Shown: piece after piece, positions 24,438-35,676 of the stretch | Layout of the letters: each line of letters starts with the position of its first letter | How positions within the stretch are numbered: the first letter of the stretch is position 1 | DNA from: Dugong dugon | Lineage: Eukaryota > Chordata > Mammalia > Sirenia > Dugongidae | Length of the DNA stretch: 64,000 nt | NCBI GenBank assembly: GCA_030035585.1 | Contig: CM057482.1 | Span: 57,974,828-58,038,827 of the forward strand | Direction of reading: 5' to 3' | The notes under the pieces: generated by a model | Seen by the model: only the letters and a program-made list of their open reading frames with translations | Databases searched by the model: none | What the model was told of the DNA's origin: nothing | Made by a program: the position numbers and the translations under genes

Positions 24438-25640
24438 TTTTTTAATTTTTAATATTTTCTTAAATTTTTTATTTTTTTAATTGTACTTCAGGTGAAGGCT
24501 TACAGAACAAATAATTTCTCATGAAACAGAAGTACACATGTTATTTTATGACATTGGTTAACAACCCCACAACATATCAACCCTCTAACTTCTCAACCTT
24601 TTTTTTTTTTTGGCGAAAATACACGTAGCCAAAGATACACCATTTCAAAGATTTCTACATACACAGTTCAGTGACATTGACTATGCTCTTCCAATTGTGC
24701 TGTTATTCTCACTTAAGGTGAAGGCTTACAGAACAAAATAGTTTCTCATTTAACAGTTACTACACATGTTGCCCTATGACAATGGCTAACAATCTCACAA
24801 CACATCAACAATATCCTTACTCACCCTTGGGTTCCCTGTCACCAGCTTCCTTGTCCCCTTTTGCTTTCTGGCCCTTGTCACTGGACTCCTGTACCTCGTT
24901 AGTCTCATTTGGTTTTACGGGGCTGTCCACTCCCAGGCTGAACAGTGAACCTCGGAGGTAACTTCACCACTGAGCTAAAAGGGTGTCTGGGGGCCATACT
25001 CTCGTGGTTTCTCCAGTCTCCTTTAGGCCAGTAAATCTGGTCTTTTTTCTGTGAGTTAGAATTATGCTCTACATCCTTCTCCAGCTCTGTCCAGAACCCT
25101 GTGTTGTGATCCTGGTCAGAGCAGTCAGTGGTGGTAGCCGGGCACCATCTAGCTGTACTGGACTCAGTCCGGTGGAGGCCTTGGTAGCTGTGGACAACTA
25201 GTCCTTCGGGGTAATCTTTTCCTTGTATACTGTTCTCTTCATTCTCCCTTGCTCCCGAAAGGATGAGACCAGTAGAGTATCTTAGATGGCCGCTCACAGG
25301 CTTTTAAGACCCCAGATACTACTCACCAAGGTAGAATGTAGAGCATGGTCTTTATAACCTGTGTCATGCCCATTGAGCTAGATGTTCCCCGAGACCATGG
25401 TCCCCACAGCCCTCCTCCCAGCAACTCAGTCCCTCAGGGAGTTTGGATGTGTCTATGGGGCTTCCATGATCTTTCCTTGTACAAGTTGTGCTAGTTTCCC
25501 CTATATGGTGTACTGTCTCACCCTTCACCCAAGATACCACTTATCTATTGTCTATTTAGTATCCCCCCCCCCACTCCTCAATCACTGATAACCAGCAAAG
25601 ATTGTGACATTTTGTGTGTGAACTTTTTCATGGGTTTTTA
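24438..25640 (-). other. L1-B 3' UTR with duplicated terminal block
   Basis: The terminal block (plus strand ACTTCAGGTGAAGGCTTACAG... to ...CTCAACC) at about 24485-24600 recurs at about 24715-24830 (ACTTAAGGTGAAGGCTTACA). Between the copies lies a spacer starting with a T tract (24600-24612) and GGCGAAAATACACGTAGCCA. The 3' UTR thus looks like an L1 3' end with a second copy of that end appended. Confidence 0.75.
24905..25297 (-). other. 130-codon open frame in the L1-B 3' UTR
   Basis: An open frame without a nearby ATG (it begins at GTG). It contains WCPATTTDCSDQDHN, ELEKDVEHNSNSQKK and HESMAPRHPFSSVVKLPPR. The same frame is open in L1-D (34733-35149), L1-G (49784-50005) and L1-H (54800-55080). 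It resembles no protein I know. It could be a vestigial or functional extra frame, or a frame that is open by chance and shared by descent. Confidence 0.5.
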
Positions 25641-26060
25641 CAATAGAGGTCTCATACAATATTTGTCCTTCAGTGATTGACTTCTTTCACTCAGCATAAT
25701 GTCCTCCAGTTTCATCCATGTTATGAGATCCTTCACAGATTCATTGTTGTTCTTTCTCGTTGCATAGTACTCCATTGTGTGTATGTGCCATAGTTTGTTT
25801 ATCCATTCATCTGTTGATGGGCATCTAGGTTGTTTCCATCATTTTGCTATTGTGAACAATGCTGCCATGAACATAGGTGTGCATATGTCTATTTGAGTGA
25901 CAACTCTTATTTCTCTAGGATATATTCCTAGGAGTGGGATTGCTGGATTGTATGGTATTTGTATTCCTAGCTTTCTGAGGAAGCACCATAACATTTTCCA
26001 AAATGGTTGTATCATTTTGCATTCCCACCAGCAGCGCATAAGTGTTCCAATCTCCTCCCC

Positions 26061-27071
26061 TCAGTCCCTCCAACATTTGTTATTTCCAGTGTTTTTGATA
26101 AGTGCCAGTAATGCTGGGGTGAGATGGTATCTCATTGTGGTTTTAATTTGCATTTCTCTAATGGCTAGTGATGGTGAGCATTTCCTCATGTATCTATTGG
26201 CCATTTGAATGTCTTCTTTGGTGAAGTGTCTGTTCATTTCCTTTGCCCATATTTTAATAGGATTATTTGTCTTTTTGTTATAGAGGTGTTGGATTTTCTT
26301 GTAGATTATGGAGATTAGACCTTTGTCTGACTTGTACTGTCCAAAAATTTTTTCCCAGTCTGTCGGTTCTCTTTTTACTCTTTTGATGAAGTCTTTTGAA
26401 GAGCATAGGTGTTTGATTTTTAGAAGATCCCAGTTATCTAGCTTATCTGTTGGGTTTTGTGTGTTGATGGTTATGTTTTGTATCCAGTTAATGCCATGTA
26501 TTAACGCCTGAAGTGTTGGTCCTATTTTTTCTTCTATGAACTTTATAGTTTTAGGCTTTATATTCAGGTCTTTGATCCATTTTGAAGTAGTTTTTGTATA
26601 TGGTGTGTGGTATGGGTCCTGTTTCATTTCTTTGCAAATGGATATCCAGTTTTGCCAGCACCGTTTGTTAAAAAGACTGTCTTTTCCCCATTTGATGGAC
26701 TTTGGGCCCTTGTCGAAGATCATGGGACCGTAGGTGGATGGATTTACATCTGCGTTCTCAATTCTGTTCCATTGGTCAATGTATCTGTCGTTGTACCAGT
26801 ACCAGGCTGTTTTCACTACTGTAGCTGTATAGTAGGTTCTGAAGTCAAGTAGTGTGAGTCCTCCAACTTTATTTTTCTTCTTCAGTAGTGCTTTACTTAT
26901 TCGGGGCTTCTTCCCTTTCCATGTAAAGTTAATGATTAGTTTTTCCATCTCTTGGAAGAATGTTGTTGGTATTTGGATCGGGATTGCAGTGTATTTGTAA
27001 ATTGCTTTGGGTAGTATTGACATTTTCACAATGTTGAGTTGCCTATCCATGAGCATGGTATGTTTTTCCAT
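26061..27071 (-). pseudogene. L1-B ORF2, RT thumb to Cys-rich region
   Basis: A 336-codon piece, the longest L1 coding remnant. It runs from the end of the RT ([39 protein letters not shown]) through TYYTATVVKTAWYWY and RIENADVNPSTYG to HFTKEDIQMANRYMRKCSP and REMQIKTTMRYHL. The first Cys of the zinc-knuckle-like motif and the CWRD segment are present. The C-terminus continues in another frame at 25839-26039 (WWECKMIQPFWKMLW). Confidence 0.92.
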
Positions 27072-27553
27072 TTATGTAGATCCCTTTGGGTTTCATGCAG
27101 CAGTGTTCTGTAGTTTTCTTTGTATAGGTCTTTTACATCACTGGTCAGATTTATTCCTAAGTATTTTATCTTTTCAGGGGCTATTGAAAATGGTATTGTT
27201 TTCCTGATTTCCTTTTCATCGTTCTCCTTACTGGTGTATAGGAATCCAACTGATTTTTGAATGTTTATCTTGTATCCTGCTACTCTTCTGAATCTTTCTT
27301 TTAGTTCCAGTAGATTTCTCGTGGAGTCTTTAGGGTTTTCTATGTATAGTATCATATCATCTGCAAAAAGGGACGGTTTAACTTCTTCATTACCAATTTG
27401 GATGCCTTTTATTTCTTTTTCTTGCCTTATTGCTCTAGCTAGAACTTCCAGCACAATGTTAAATAGGAGTGGTGATAAAGGGTATCCCTGTCTTGTTCCT
27501 GTTTTCAAGGGGAATGTTTTCAGCCTCTCTCCATTAAGAATGATGTTGGCCAT
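27026..27553 (-). pseudogene. L1-B ORF2 RT palm with intact FADD
   Basis: A 175-codon piece containing [40 protein letters not shown] and [16 protein letters not shown] with both catalytic aspartates. It overlaps the 26061-27071 piece in a different frame, so a frameshift separates palm from thumb. Confidence 0.93.
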
Positions 27554-27654
27554 TGGTTTTGCATAGATGCCCTTTATTATGTTGAGAAATTTCCCTTCTA
27601 TACCTATTTTACTGAGAGTTTTATTGTGAATGAGTGTTGGACGTTGTCAAATGC

Positions 27655-27921
27655 CTATTCTGCATCAATTGAGATGATCATGTGATTCTTTTCTTTCCTT
27701 TTATTTATGTGGTGGATTACGTTGATTGATTTTGTAATGTTGAACCATCCTTGCATAACTGGTATGAATCCTACTTGGTCGTGCTGTATTATTTTTTTGA
27801 TATGGTGCTGAATTCTATTGGCTAGAATTTTGTTCGGAATTTTTGCATCTGTATTCATGAGAGATATTGGTCTGTAATTTTCTTTTTTTGTGACGTCTTT
27901 GCCTGGGTTTGGTATCAGCAT
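27655..27921 (-). pseudogene. L1-B ORF2 RT finger region
   Basis: [60 protein letters not shown] and HMIISIDAE form the N-terminal fingers of the L1 RT, including the first catalytic Asp in ISIDAE. Confidence 0.92.
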
Positions 27922-28269
27922 TATGGTGGCTTCGTAGAATGAATTTGGAAGTGTTCCTTCCTCTTCTATGCTCTGAAATAGCTTAAGTAGAACTGGTACA
28001 AGCTCTTCTGTAAATGTTTTGTAGAATTCTCCAGTGAAGCCATCTGGGCCACGGCTTTTTTTGATTGGGAGTTTTTTTATTACCTTTTGAATCTCTTCTC
28101 TTGTTATGGGTCTGTTCAGATTTTCAACATCACTTTGTTGTAGTTTGTGTAGGTAGTGTGTTTCTAGAAATTTATCCTTTTCCTCTAGGTTTTCAAATTT
28201 GTTGGAGTATAGTTTTTCATAATATTCTGTTATAATCCTTTTTATTTCAGTTGTATATGTTGTAATGTC

Positions 28270-28683
28270 TCACATTTCATTTCTTATTTGGGTTATTTGT
28301 GTCCTCTCCTGTTTTTCTTTTGTCAGTCTGGCCAGTGGTTTGTCGAGTTTGTTGATTCTTTCAAGAACCAACTTTTGTTTTTTGTTGATTCTTTCTATTG
28401 TTTTTCTGTTCTCTATTTCATTTATTTCTGCTCTGATCTTTACTATTTCCTTTCTTACGGTGGTTGTGGGATGTTTTTGCTGTTCTGTTTCTATTTGTTT
28501 GAGTTCTGTAGTTAATGTTTTGATTTTGTCCCTTTCTTCTTTTTTGATGTGTGCATTTATTGCTATAAATTGTCCTCTGAGGGCTGCCTTTGCTGTGTCC
28601 CGAAGGTTTTCATATGATGTGTTTTCATTCTCATTTGATTCTAGGAATTTTTGATTCCATCTCTGATTTCTTCTATTACCCAC
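28270..28683 (-). pseudogene. L1-B ORF2 linker piece
   Basis: A 137-codon piece of the endonuclease-RT linker: [40 protein letters not shown] and [20 protein letters not shown]. Charged and probably helical. Confidence 0.9.
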
Positions 28684-28705
28684 TGATTTGTAAGCAGGGT
28701 ATTAT

Positions 28706-29464
28706 TCAGTTTCCATGTAGTTGATTTTTTTTTTCCTTGCTCTTTCTATTTTTAATTTCTACCTTGATGGCATTGTGGTCAGAGAAGATACTTTGAATTA
28801 TCTCAACGTTTTGGATCTTGTTGAGGATTGCTCTGTGGCCTAAGATGTGGTCTATTCTGGAGAACATTCCATGTGCATTGGAAAAGAATGTGTACTTTGC
28901 AGTGGTTGGATGGAGTGTTCCATATATGTCTATGAGGTCAAGTTGGCTGATTATGCCCTTTAGGTCTTCTGTATCTTTGCTGAGTTTCTTCTTAGTTGTT
29001 GTGTCCTGTACTGAGAGTGGTGTGTTGAAGTCTCCTACTATTATTGTGGAACTGTCAATTTCTCTTTTCAGTGTTGTTCGAGTTTGTTTTATGTATTTTG
29101 GAGCCCTGTCATTGGGTGCATAGATGTTTATTATGGTTATGTGTTCATGATGGATCATCCCCTTAATCATTATATAGTGTTATTCTTTGTCTTTTATGGT
29201 AGATGTTGTTTTAAAGTCTATTTTATCTGAGATTAGAATTGCCACTCCTGCTCTTTTTTGGTAGTTGTTAGCTTGATATATTTTTTTCCAACCTTTGACT
29301 TTTACTAAATTCACATCTTTGTTTCTAAGGTGTGTCTCTTGTAGACAGCGTATTGATGGATCCTGTTTTCTTATCCATTCAGTCACTCTCCATCTCTTTA
29401 TGGGTGCATTGAGTCCATTTACATTCAGTGTAATTATTGATAGATGTGAGTTTGTTGCTGTCAT
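28706..29464 (-). pseudogene. L1-B ORF2 AP-endonuclease domain with one in-frame stop
   Basis: ORF2 begins at the ATG at 29464 with MTATNSHLSIITLNVNGLNA, followed by QETHL (catalytic Glu), GDFNTPLS and SDHNAIKVEI (catalytic Asp/His). All endonuclease motifs are present. A single in-frame stop after TSTIKDKE (about 29180-29182) splits an otherwise continuous frame that resumes in phase at 29170 and ends at 28706, where the linker continues in another frame. Confidence 0.9.
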
Positions 29465-30079
29465 TTTGTAGTGCTTTTTTTGTGGTGTTGAAGTTTTCTT
29501 TGTTCTTCTTACTCTCTTGTGCTGAGTTAGTTTTGTTTGTGGATTTTTTTTTCATTTCTTTTTTTTTTTGTAGGTTTTGTTTTTGCTGAGAGTTTAAGTT
29601 TTGCCTGTTTTTTCTTATGAGTATGTTTGTTAACTTTCTTTGTTGTTACCAGAAATTTTACCCTTCTCTTTCTAAGTTTGAAGCAGTCTACCATTACTTG
29701 GTATCGCCTTGCCTTCTCTCCATTAGAAGGTTCTATACCTATGCCATTTATTCCCTCTTTTATTGTTTTGATGTTATTGTCATTTACTGATTAAGTGCTC
29801 TGATTCCCTGTTGTATTTCTTTTTGTTTTGGATAGTCCTTGAGAGTTCATTTCGTAGATTGGTATCTGGCTGGTACAATCCTGCATCCTAGAATCTGCCT
29901 GTGAGTTGAAGTTGTTTGTTCCCAGATTGAAGAATTCCCTTTAATAATTCTTGTAGGTTTGGTTTAGCTTTTACATATTCCCTTAATTTCTGTTTATCTG
30001 GAAATGACCTAATTTCACCATCATATTTGAACGAGAGTTTTGCAGGATATATTATTCTTGGTTGGCATTTTTTTTTTTT

Positions 30080-30950
30080 TCAAAATTTTACATATGTCAT
30101 CCCATTGCCTTCATGCCTGCATGGTTTCTGCTGAATAATCCGAGCTTAGTCTTATTGTTTCTCCTCTGTATGTGACTTCTTGTTTTTTACGAGATTCTCT
30201 CAGGATTCTTTGTTTGTCTTTGGTTTTGGAGAGTGTGAATATGATATGCCTTGGTGATTTTCTTTTGGGGTCTCTCCTATATGGAGTTCGTTGAGCTTCT
30301 TGGATGGCCAGCTTTTCATCTTTCATGATATTGGGGAAGTTTTCTGTCAGCAGTTCTTCAGTGATCCTCTCTGTGTTTTCTGTTTTCTCCCCTTGTTCTG
30401 GAACTCCAATCACTCGTAAATTTTTGCTTTTGATTGTATCCCACATATCTCTCAGTGTCTCTTCATTTTTCTTTGTTCTTTCTTCTGAGTTCTCCTCAAA
30501 CAGAATTGTATCCTAGTGTTTGTCTTCAGTTCCACATATCCTGTCTTCCACCGTTTCAAATCTGCTTCTCAGCCCTTCTATGACACCGTCTGTTTCTGAA
30601 ATCTTGTTGTTTATCTTTTGGATTTCTAATTGTTGTCTTTGTATAATTTCTAGTTGTGAATTTAATTTATTTTCATTTTATTCCTACATCATCTTTCTGA
30701 ATTCCTCCAATTTTTTGTCTGTATTTTCCATGAATTTATCTATTTTTTCCTCATGTTTGTCAGCTTTTTGCCTCAGTTCTTGGAGAATTCCGAGTATTAG
30801 AGGTTTGAATTCCCTATCAGGTAGTTCTAGTACATTTTTCTTCCACAAGAGCGTCATCTGGTGTTTTATTTTGGATGCCTATTGGAACCATCCTGTCCTG
30901 TTTTTGTAAATGTTTTGATATTGTCTGCTGTTTTCGGGGCATTCAGTAGT
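30080..30950 (-). pseudogene. L1-B ORF1, degraded
   Basis: The best piece (30111-30446) covers the RRM and C-terminal domain: MWDTIKSKNLRVIGVPEQGE, LLTENFPNIMKDEKLAIQEA, RRDPKRKSPRHIIFTLSKTK. The coiled-coil half (to about 30950) is recognisable as DNA but has frame breaks. Confidence 0.85.
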
Positions 30951-32834
30951 TATTTTTCTCATTTATTGATTGTAGATTTGTTTGTTTCTTGCCTTTTTTT
31001 AAAAAAAAATTGACTATGTCTGAGCAGGCGGATTGTGTGTTCTTTGTTGTTTGCTCGTGTGTGAGCTCAATACTTTTCACCTCCTTCTCCAACTGGCAGA
31101 GTCAGTCACTCCGATATGGTACAGCAGGGCAGGTCTAGCTGAAGAGGACTTACTGGGATGGGTTGTTTGTGGCACTTACTACAGCCACCAGAGCAGGTTG
31201 GTAATCAGTGCAGGGCAGGTTCCAGTACGCCGTGCCTGAGTTGCTTGGTGGTGTGATGTCAAGCGAATGGTGCAGGTAGGCAGGATGCAGTGGGGAGACT
31301 GTTATGTTTGGAGCTAAGATGGATATGGGAGAGAGGAGAGAGGAACAGGAGCCAAAAACATACAAAGAAACAAAAAGAATTCTAGGGGAGCTTGCCATTT
31401 GAATGGAGAGATGAGAGACTCTGAAGTGGAGAAAAACAGAAAGGGGAAAATGAAGAAAAGAAAAGAATGAATAAATAAAAATAAGAAAGGTTAAAGAACT
31501 TCAAAGTTCCCAGGGGTCCCACCGGTGCAGCTATGAGGTCTGGGGAAGTCACTCTCAGGTGTTACAATACAGCCTGGCTAGAAGGCGTAGAGGTATACAA
31601 CACCTGGTATTCTGGGATCAGAAAGAGAAGGAAGATATAGAGGGACAAGAAACTGAGCAATGAATAAAAACAAAAAGGGAAAAAGAGGGAAAAGAAAACA
31701 AATAAATTAAAAAAAAAAAAAAAGAACAAGAAAGGTCCCGCAAAGAAACAGAAAGAAAAAAAACCAACGAAAAAAGAAATGCCTTCAGGGATCCCTCTGC
31801 ACGTCTGTGGAAGCTGAAGGGGAGTTTCTTGCCACGCAGCTCCGCCTGGCCAGAAAGGTCTCCCAACTCAAGAAAACGAAAAGAAAACAAACAAACAATT
31901 GAAAATGAACAAATGAACAAAAGCCCCAGGATCCCACCAGCGTGGTAGCCCAGACCGGGAAGCAGCTCCACACTCGAATGGAGCTCCGCAGCTCCTCAGG
32001 AAGAAGCAAAGATGGTGCATGGAGCCAGGCACTTGAGCGAAAGGAGTGGGAGGCGGTGTGAGGCAAGCAAGAAATCAAAAGAAGCAGGAAAAAAAAAAAA
32101 GCAACACCAGCAGCCAACAAATGACACTCAGAGAGCCAGCTTGTGCGGGCTGGTGTTTCTGGAGAAGAGACTGTATCCACAGGAAGCAGAGGAGGCCGAG
32201 TGTGGGTGAAGAATGGTGGAGAGTGGGAAAGCGTGTATCACAAATTGCCGGCCCTCTGGACCCCCTCAGGAAGAAGCAAAGATGGCACACAGAGCCAGGC
32301 ACTCGAGTGAAAAGAGGTGGATTTGGCGAGAGGCAAGTGAGAAATCAAAAGAAGCAGAAAAAAAAAAAAAAAGCAACACTAGCAGCCAACAAATGGCATC
32401 CAGAGAGCCTCCTGCTTGGGTGTGTGGAATCCAAGCAGCCGGCGCTTCCCGGTCAAGAGACTGTGGCCGCGGGAAGCAGAGGAGGCCAAGCCGGGGTGAA
32501 GAGGGGTGGGGGATGGGAAAGCACACACCGCAAATTACCGGTTGTTTTGTCTCCCACTGGATGCTCCGTGAGGCTGCTTTCTTGTACCCCCATTTGCTGG
32601 TCTCCGATAGGAGTCCAAGATGGTGGATCCATGCTGCGTTAGCTGGTAGGGGACCTCTGTATGAATCTCTCCTCTCTTTCCGTTCTCTGTCAGTTTTCTC
32701 ACTCCATTTGGTCCTTGGCTGAGTTCTTTATCTCTTCATTTGATGTTTTAGGGTTTCAGGATTGTTGATTCTCTGTTCGGCTTAGTTTTTCGGATCTTTG
32801 CTGTGGAGGGACAGCGTGGTGCTTCTGCCTAGCT
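30951..32834 (-). promoter_or_regulatory. L1-B 5' UTR with a 271-bp tandem duplication
   Basis: About 1.9 kb of L1 5' UTR. A block starting CTCAGGAAGAAGCAAAGATG occurs at 31995 and again at 32266, a period of about 271 bp. Each copy carries GAGAAATCAAAAGAAGCAG-type sequence, an A run, GCAGCCAACAAATG and GGGAAAGCGTGTATC/GGGAAAGCACACACC. A plus-strand CAAGATGGT lies at 32616-32624. L1 5' UTRs of rodents gain promoter monomers in a similar way, so variable promoter copy number is plausible here. Confidence 0.75.
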
Positions 32835-34462
32835 GGAACTCCCCCATCTCATGTCTTATTTGTGTTATTTGTTTCATCTCCTGGTTTTCTTTTGTCAGTC
32901 TCGCCAGTAGCCTATCAATTTTGTTGATATTTCCAAAGAATGAACTTCTGGTCTTGTTGATTGTCTCCATTGTTTTTCTGTTGTCTATTTCTCTTATTTC
33001 TGCTCTAATCTTTATTATTTCCTTTCTTCTGATGACTTTGGGCTTCTTTTGCTGCTCTCTTTCAATTTGTTTGAATTGTAGAGCTAACTTTTTTATTTTG
33101 GCCCATTCTTCTTTTTGGATATGTGTGTTTATTGCTATAAATCAACCTCTGAACACTGCCTTTGTTGTGTCCCAAAGGTTTAGTATGATGTGTTTTAATT
33201 TTCATTTGATTCTAGGGATTTTTTTAATTCCCTTTTTGATTTCGTCTATTACCTAGTTTTTAAGCAAGGTGTTATTCAGTTTCCAAGTATTTGATATTTT
33301 TTTCCCTTGCTCTTCTTTTTATTGATTTCTAGTTTTATGGCATTCTTATGAGAGAGAATGCTTTGTATTATTCCGATGTTTTTGATTTTATTCAGGATTG
33401 CTTTGTGGCATAAAATATCATCTATTCTGGATGATGTTCCATGTGTGGGAATAGAATGTATTCTTTGCTGCTGTTGGGTGGAGTGTTCTATATATGTTTA
33501 TGAGGTCAAGTTAGTTGATTGTGGCCTTTAGATCTTCTGTATCTTTGTTGAATTTCTACCTAGATGTTCTGTTCTTTACCAAATGGTGTGTTGAACTGTC
33601 CTACTATTATTATGGAATTGTCTGTTTCTGTTTTCAAAAATAGACAAACCGCTGTTAGAGTTTGTGTTATGTATTTTGGAGACCTGTCTTGGGTGCATAG
33701 ATATTTATTCATGTTATGTCTCTTTTACCTGAGATTAGTATTGCTACTCCTGCTCTTTTTTGGTTGCTGTTTTCTTGATATATTTTTCCATGCTTTGATT
33801 TTTAATATATTTGTGTCTTTGTGTCTAAGGTGTGTCTCTTGTAGACAGTATATTAATGGGTCGTGCGTGTGGTGTTTTTTTTTTTAATTCATTCTGCCAC
33901 TCTCAGTCTCTTTATGGGTGCATTTAAGCCATTTACATTCAGTGTGATTATCGACAGATATGAGTTTATAGCTCTAATATTGTGCTTTTTGTACGTGTGT
34001 GCTGCTGATGTTTGCTTTGCCCTTCTTACTTTCTTGTGCTTAATTCTTTTTGTTTGTAGATTTTCTTTTCCTTTCTTTTGTTATTATAGATTTTGTGTTT
34101 ACTGAGTCTTTATTTTCTTTTTCTTTTTTCTTTTGAAGAATAGGTTAACTTTCTTTGTGGTTTCCTTTAAATTTACCCTTGTCTTCCTAAGTTTGAAACA
34201 GTCATTTATTGCTTTGTGTTGCCTTGACTTCCTTCTCATTAGAATTTTCTATACTTACACCATTTATTTTCCCTTTTATTGTTTTGACATCATAGTCATT
34301 TATAGATTGACATCTCTGTATCCTTGTTTTAAATATTTTAACTTTGTTTCATTATTGAGAGATCTTTACCTAGGTGGGTATCTGCCTGATGATGTCCTGT
34401 GTCCTAGTCTAAGATCGTTGTCTGATGTCTGTTCCCTAACTGAAGGACTCCCTTTACTATTT
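32835..34462 (-). mobile_element. L1-C, left part (ORF2 linker to ORF2/ORF1 spacer)
   Basis: A diverged minus-strand L1 that begins abruptly in the ORF2 linker (plus-strand CATGTCTTATTTGTGTTATT at about 32850) next to the 5' end of L1-B. It runs through the endonuclease region and ORF2 start (about 33970) to CTCCCTTTACTATTTCTT at 34462. Its continuation (TAATAATTCCTTTAATTTCT) is found at about 39095, so this and 39085-42290 are two halves of one element split by L1-D. Its own ORF2 3' part and 3' UTR are missing. Confidence 0.8.
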
Positions 34463-34732
34463 CTTTCTTTTTTTTTTTTTCATTCTGCTTTAGGTGAAAG
34501 TTTACAGCTCATTAATTTCTCATACAAAAATTTACACACGTATTGTTCTATGACACTAGTTGCAATCCCTTTAATGTGACAGCACACTCCTCCTTTCCAC
34601 CTTGGGTTTTCTGTGTCCATCCAACCAGCTCCTGTCCCTTTCTGCCTTCTCATCCTGCTTCTGGACAGGATCCGCCAATTTAGTCTCATGTATCTGCTTG
34701 AACTAAGAAGCACACTGTTGATCAGTATTATT

Positions 34733-35149
34733 TTATGTTTTATAGTCCAGTCTAATCTTTGTCTGAAGAGTTGTTTTCAGGAATGGTTTTAGTTCTGGGT
34801 TAACAGAGCATCCAGGTGCTGTGTTTTCAAGGGTTTCTCCAGTCTCATTTAGACCTTTAAGTTTGATCTTTTTACATGAATTTGAGTTCTGCACCCCCCT
34901 TTTCTCCTGCTCCATCAGGGACTCTCTGTTGTGTTCCCTGTTAGGGCGGTCATTGGTGGTAGCCGGGCACCATCTAGTTCTTCTGGTCTCAGGCTGATGG
35001 AGGCTCTGGTTTATGTGGCCCTTTTTTCTCTTGGCTAATATTTTCCTTGTGTCTTTGATGTTCTTCATTCTCGTTTGCTTCAGGTGGGTTGGGACCAATT
35101 GATGCATCTTAGATGGCCGCTTGCAAGCTTTTAAGACCCCAGAGGCCAC
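34733..35149 (-). other. 138-codon open frame in the L1-D 3' UTR
   Basis: The same frame as in the L1-B and L1-G 3' UTRs, with RTRWCPATTNDRPNREHNRE, GVQNSNSCKKIKLKGLNETG and ETLENTAPGCSVNPELKPFL. It begins at GTG; an internal ATG gives MHQLVPTHLKQTRMKN. Its divergence from the L1-B version shows that the open frame is shared between separate subfamilies. Confidence 0.5.
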
Positions 35150-35472
35150 TCACCAAAGTAGGATGCAGAACGTTTTCTTAATGAACTTTGTTATTACAGT
35201 TGACCTAGATGTCTCCCAAAATCATGGTTCCCAGACCCCTGCCACTACTACACTGTCCTTTGAAGTGTTTGGTTGTGTTCAGGAAACAGCTTTGCTTTTG
35301 GTTTAGTCCAGTTGTGCTGACTTCCACTATAATGTGTGTTGTCTTTCCCTTCACCTGAGATGACTCTTGTCTACTATCTAGTTAGTGAATTTCCCCTCCC
35401 TCTCTCTCTACCCTTGTAATCATCAAAGAATTTTTTCTTCCGTGTTAATGGTCTCATACAATATTTGTCCTT

Positions 35473-35676
35473 TTATGATGGACTAATTTCACTCAGCATA
35501 ACGCCATCCAGATTCATCCATATTGTGAGATGTTTTGCTGATTCATCATTGTTCTTTATCGTTGGGTAGTATTCCATTGTGTGTATGTACCATAATTTGT
35601 TTATCCATTCATCTGTTGATGAGCACCTAGGTTGTTTCCATCTTTTCGCTGTTGTGAACAGTGCTGCAATGAACAC
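35473..35676 (-). pseudogene. L1-D ORF2 C-terminal fragment
   Basis: MFIAALFTTAKRWKQPRCSS, TDEWINKLWYIHTMEYYPTI and SEISPS correspond to the last 70 or so residues of L1 ORF2. The internal deletion at 35757 follows on its upstream side. Confidence 0.9.

Larger units (their letters stand above)
24438..32834 (-). mobile_element. L1-B, near-full-length LINE-1, 8.4 kb
   Basis: Complete layout on the minus strand: 5' UTR 30951-32834 with an internal tandem duplication, ORF1 about 30080-30950, inter-ORF spacer 29465-30079, ORF2 about 25640-29464, and a long 3' UTR 24438-25640 ending in an A-rich tail inside an LTR. ORF2 carries AP-endonuclease, RT (FADD) and Cys-rich domains but is broken into at least six frames. 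It can no longer be autonomous. It is one of the two best preserved L1s in the window, with L1-H. Confidence 0.95.

Noticed and set aside
31618-32722. ORFs of 117-198 codons in the L1-B 5' UTR
   Set aside because: They follow the tandem 5' UTR repeats in several frames on both strands and lack conserved features.
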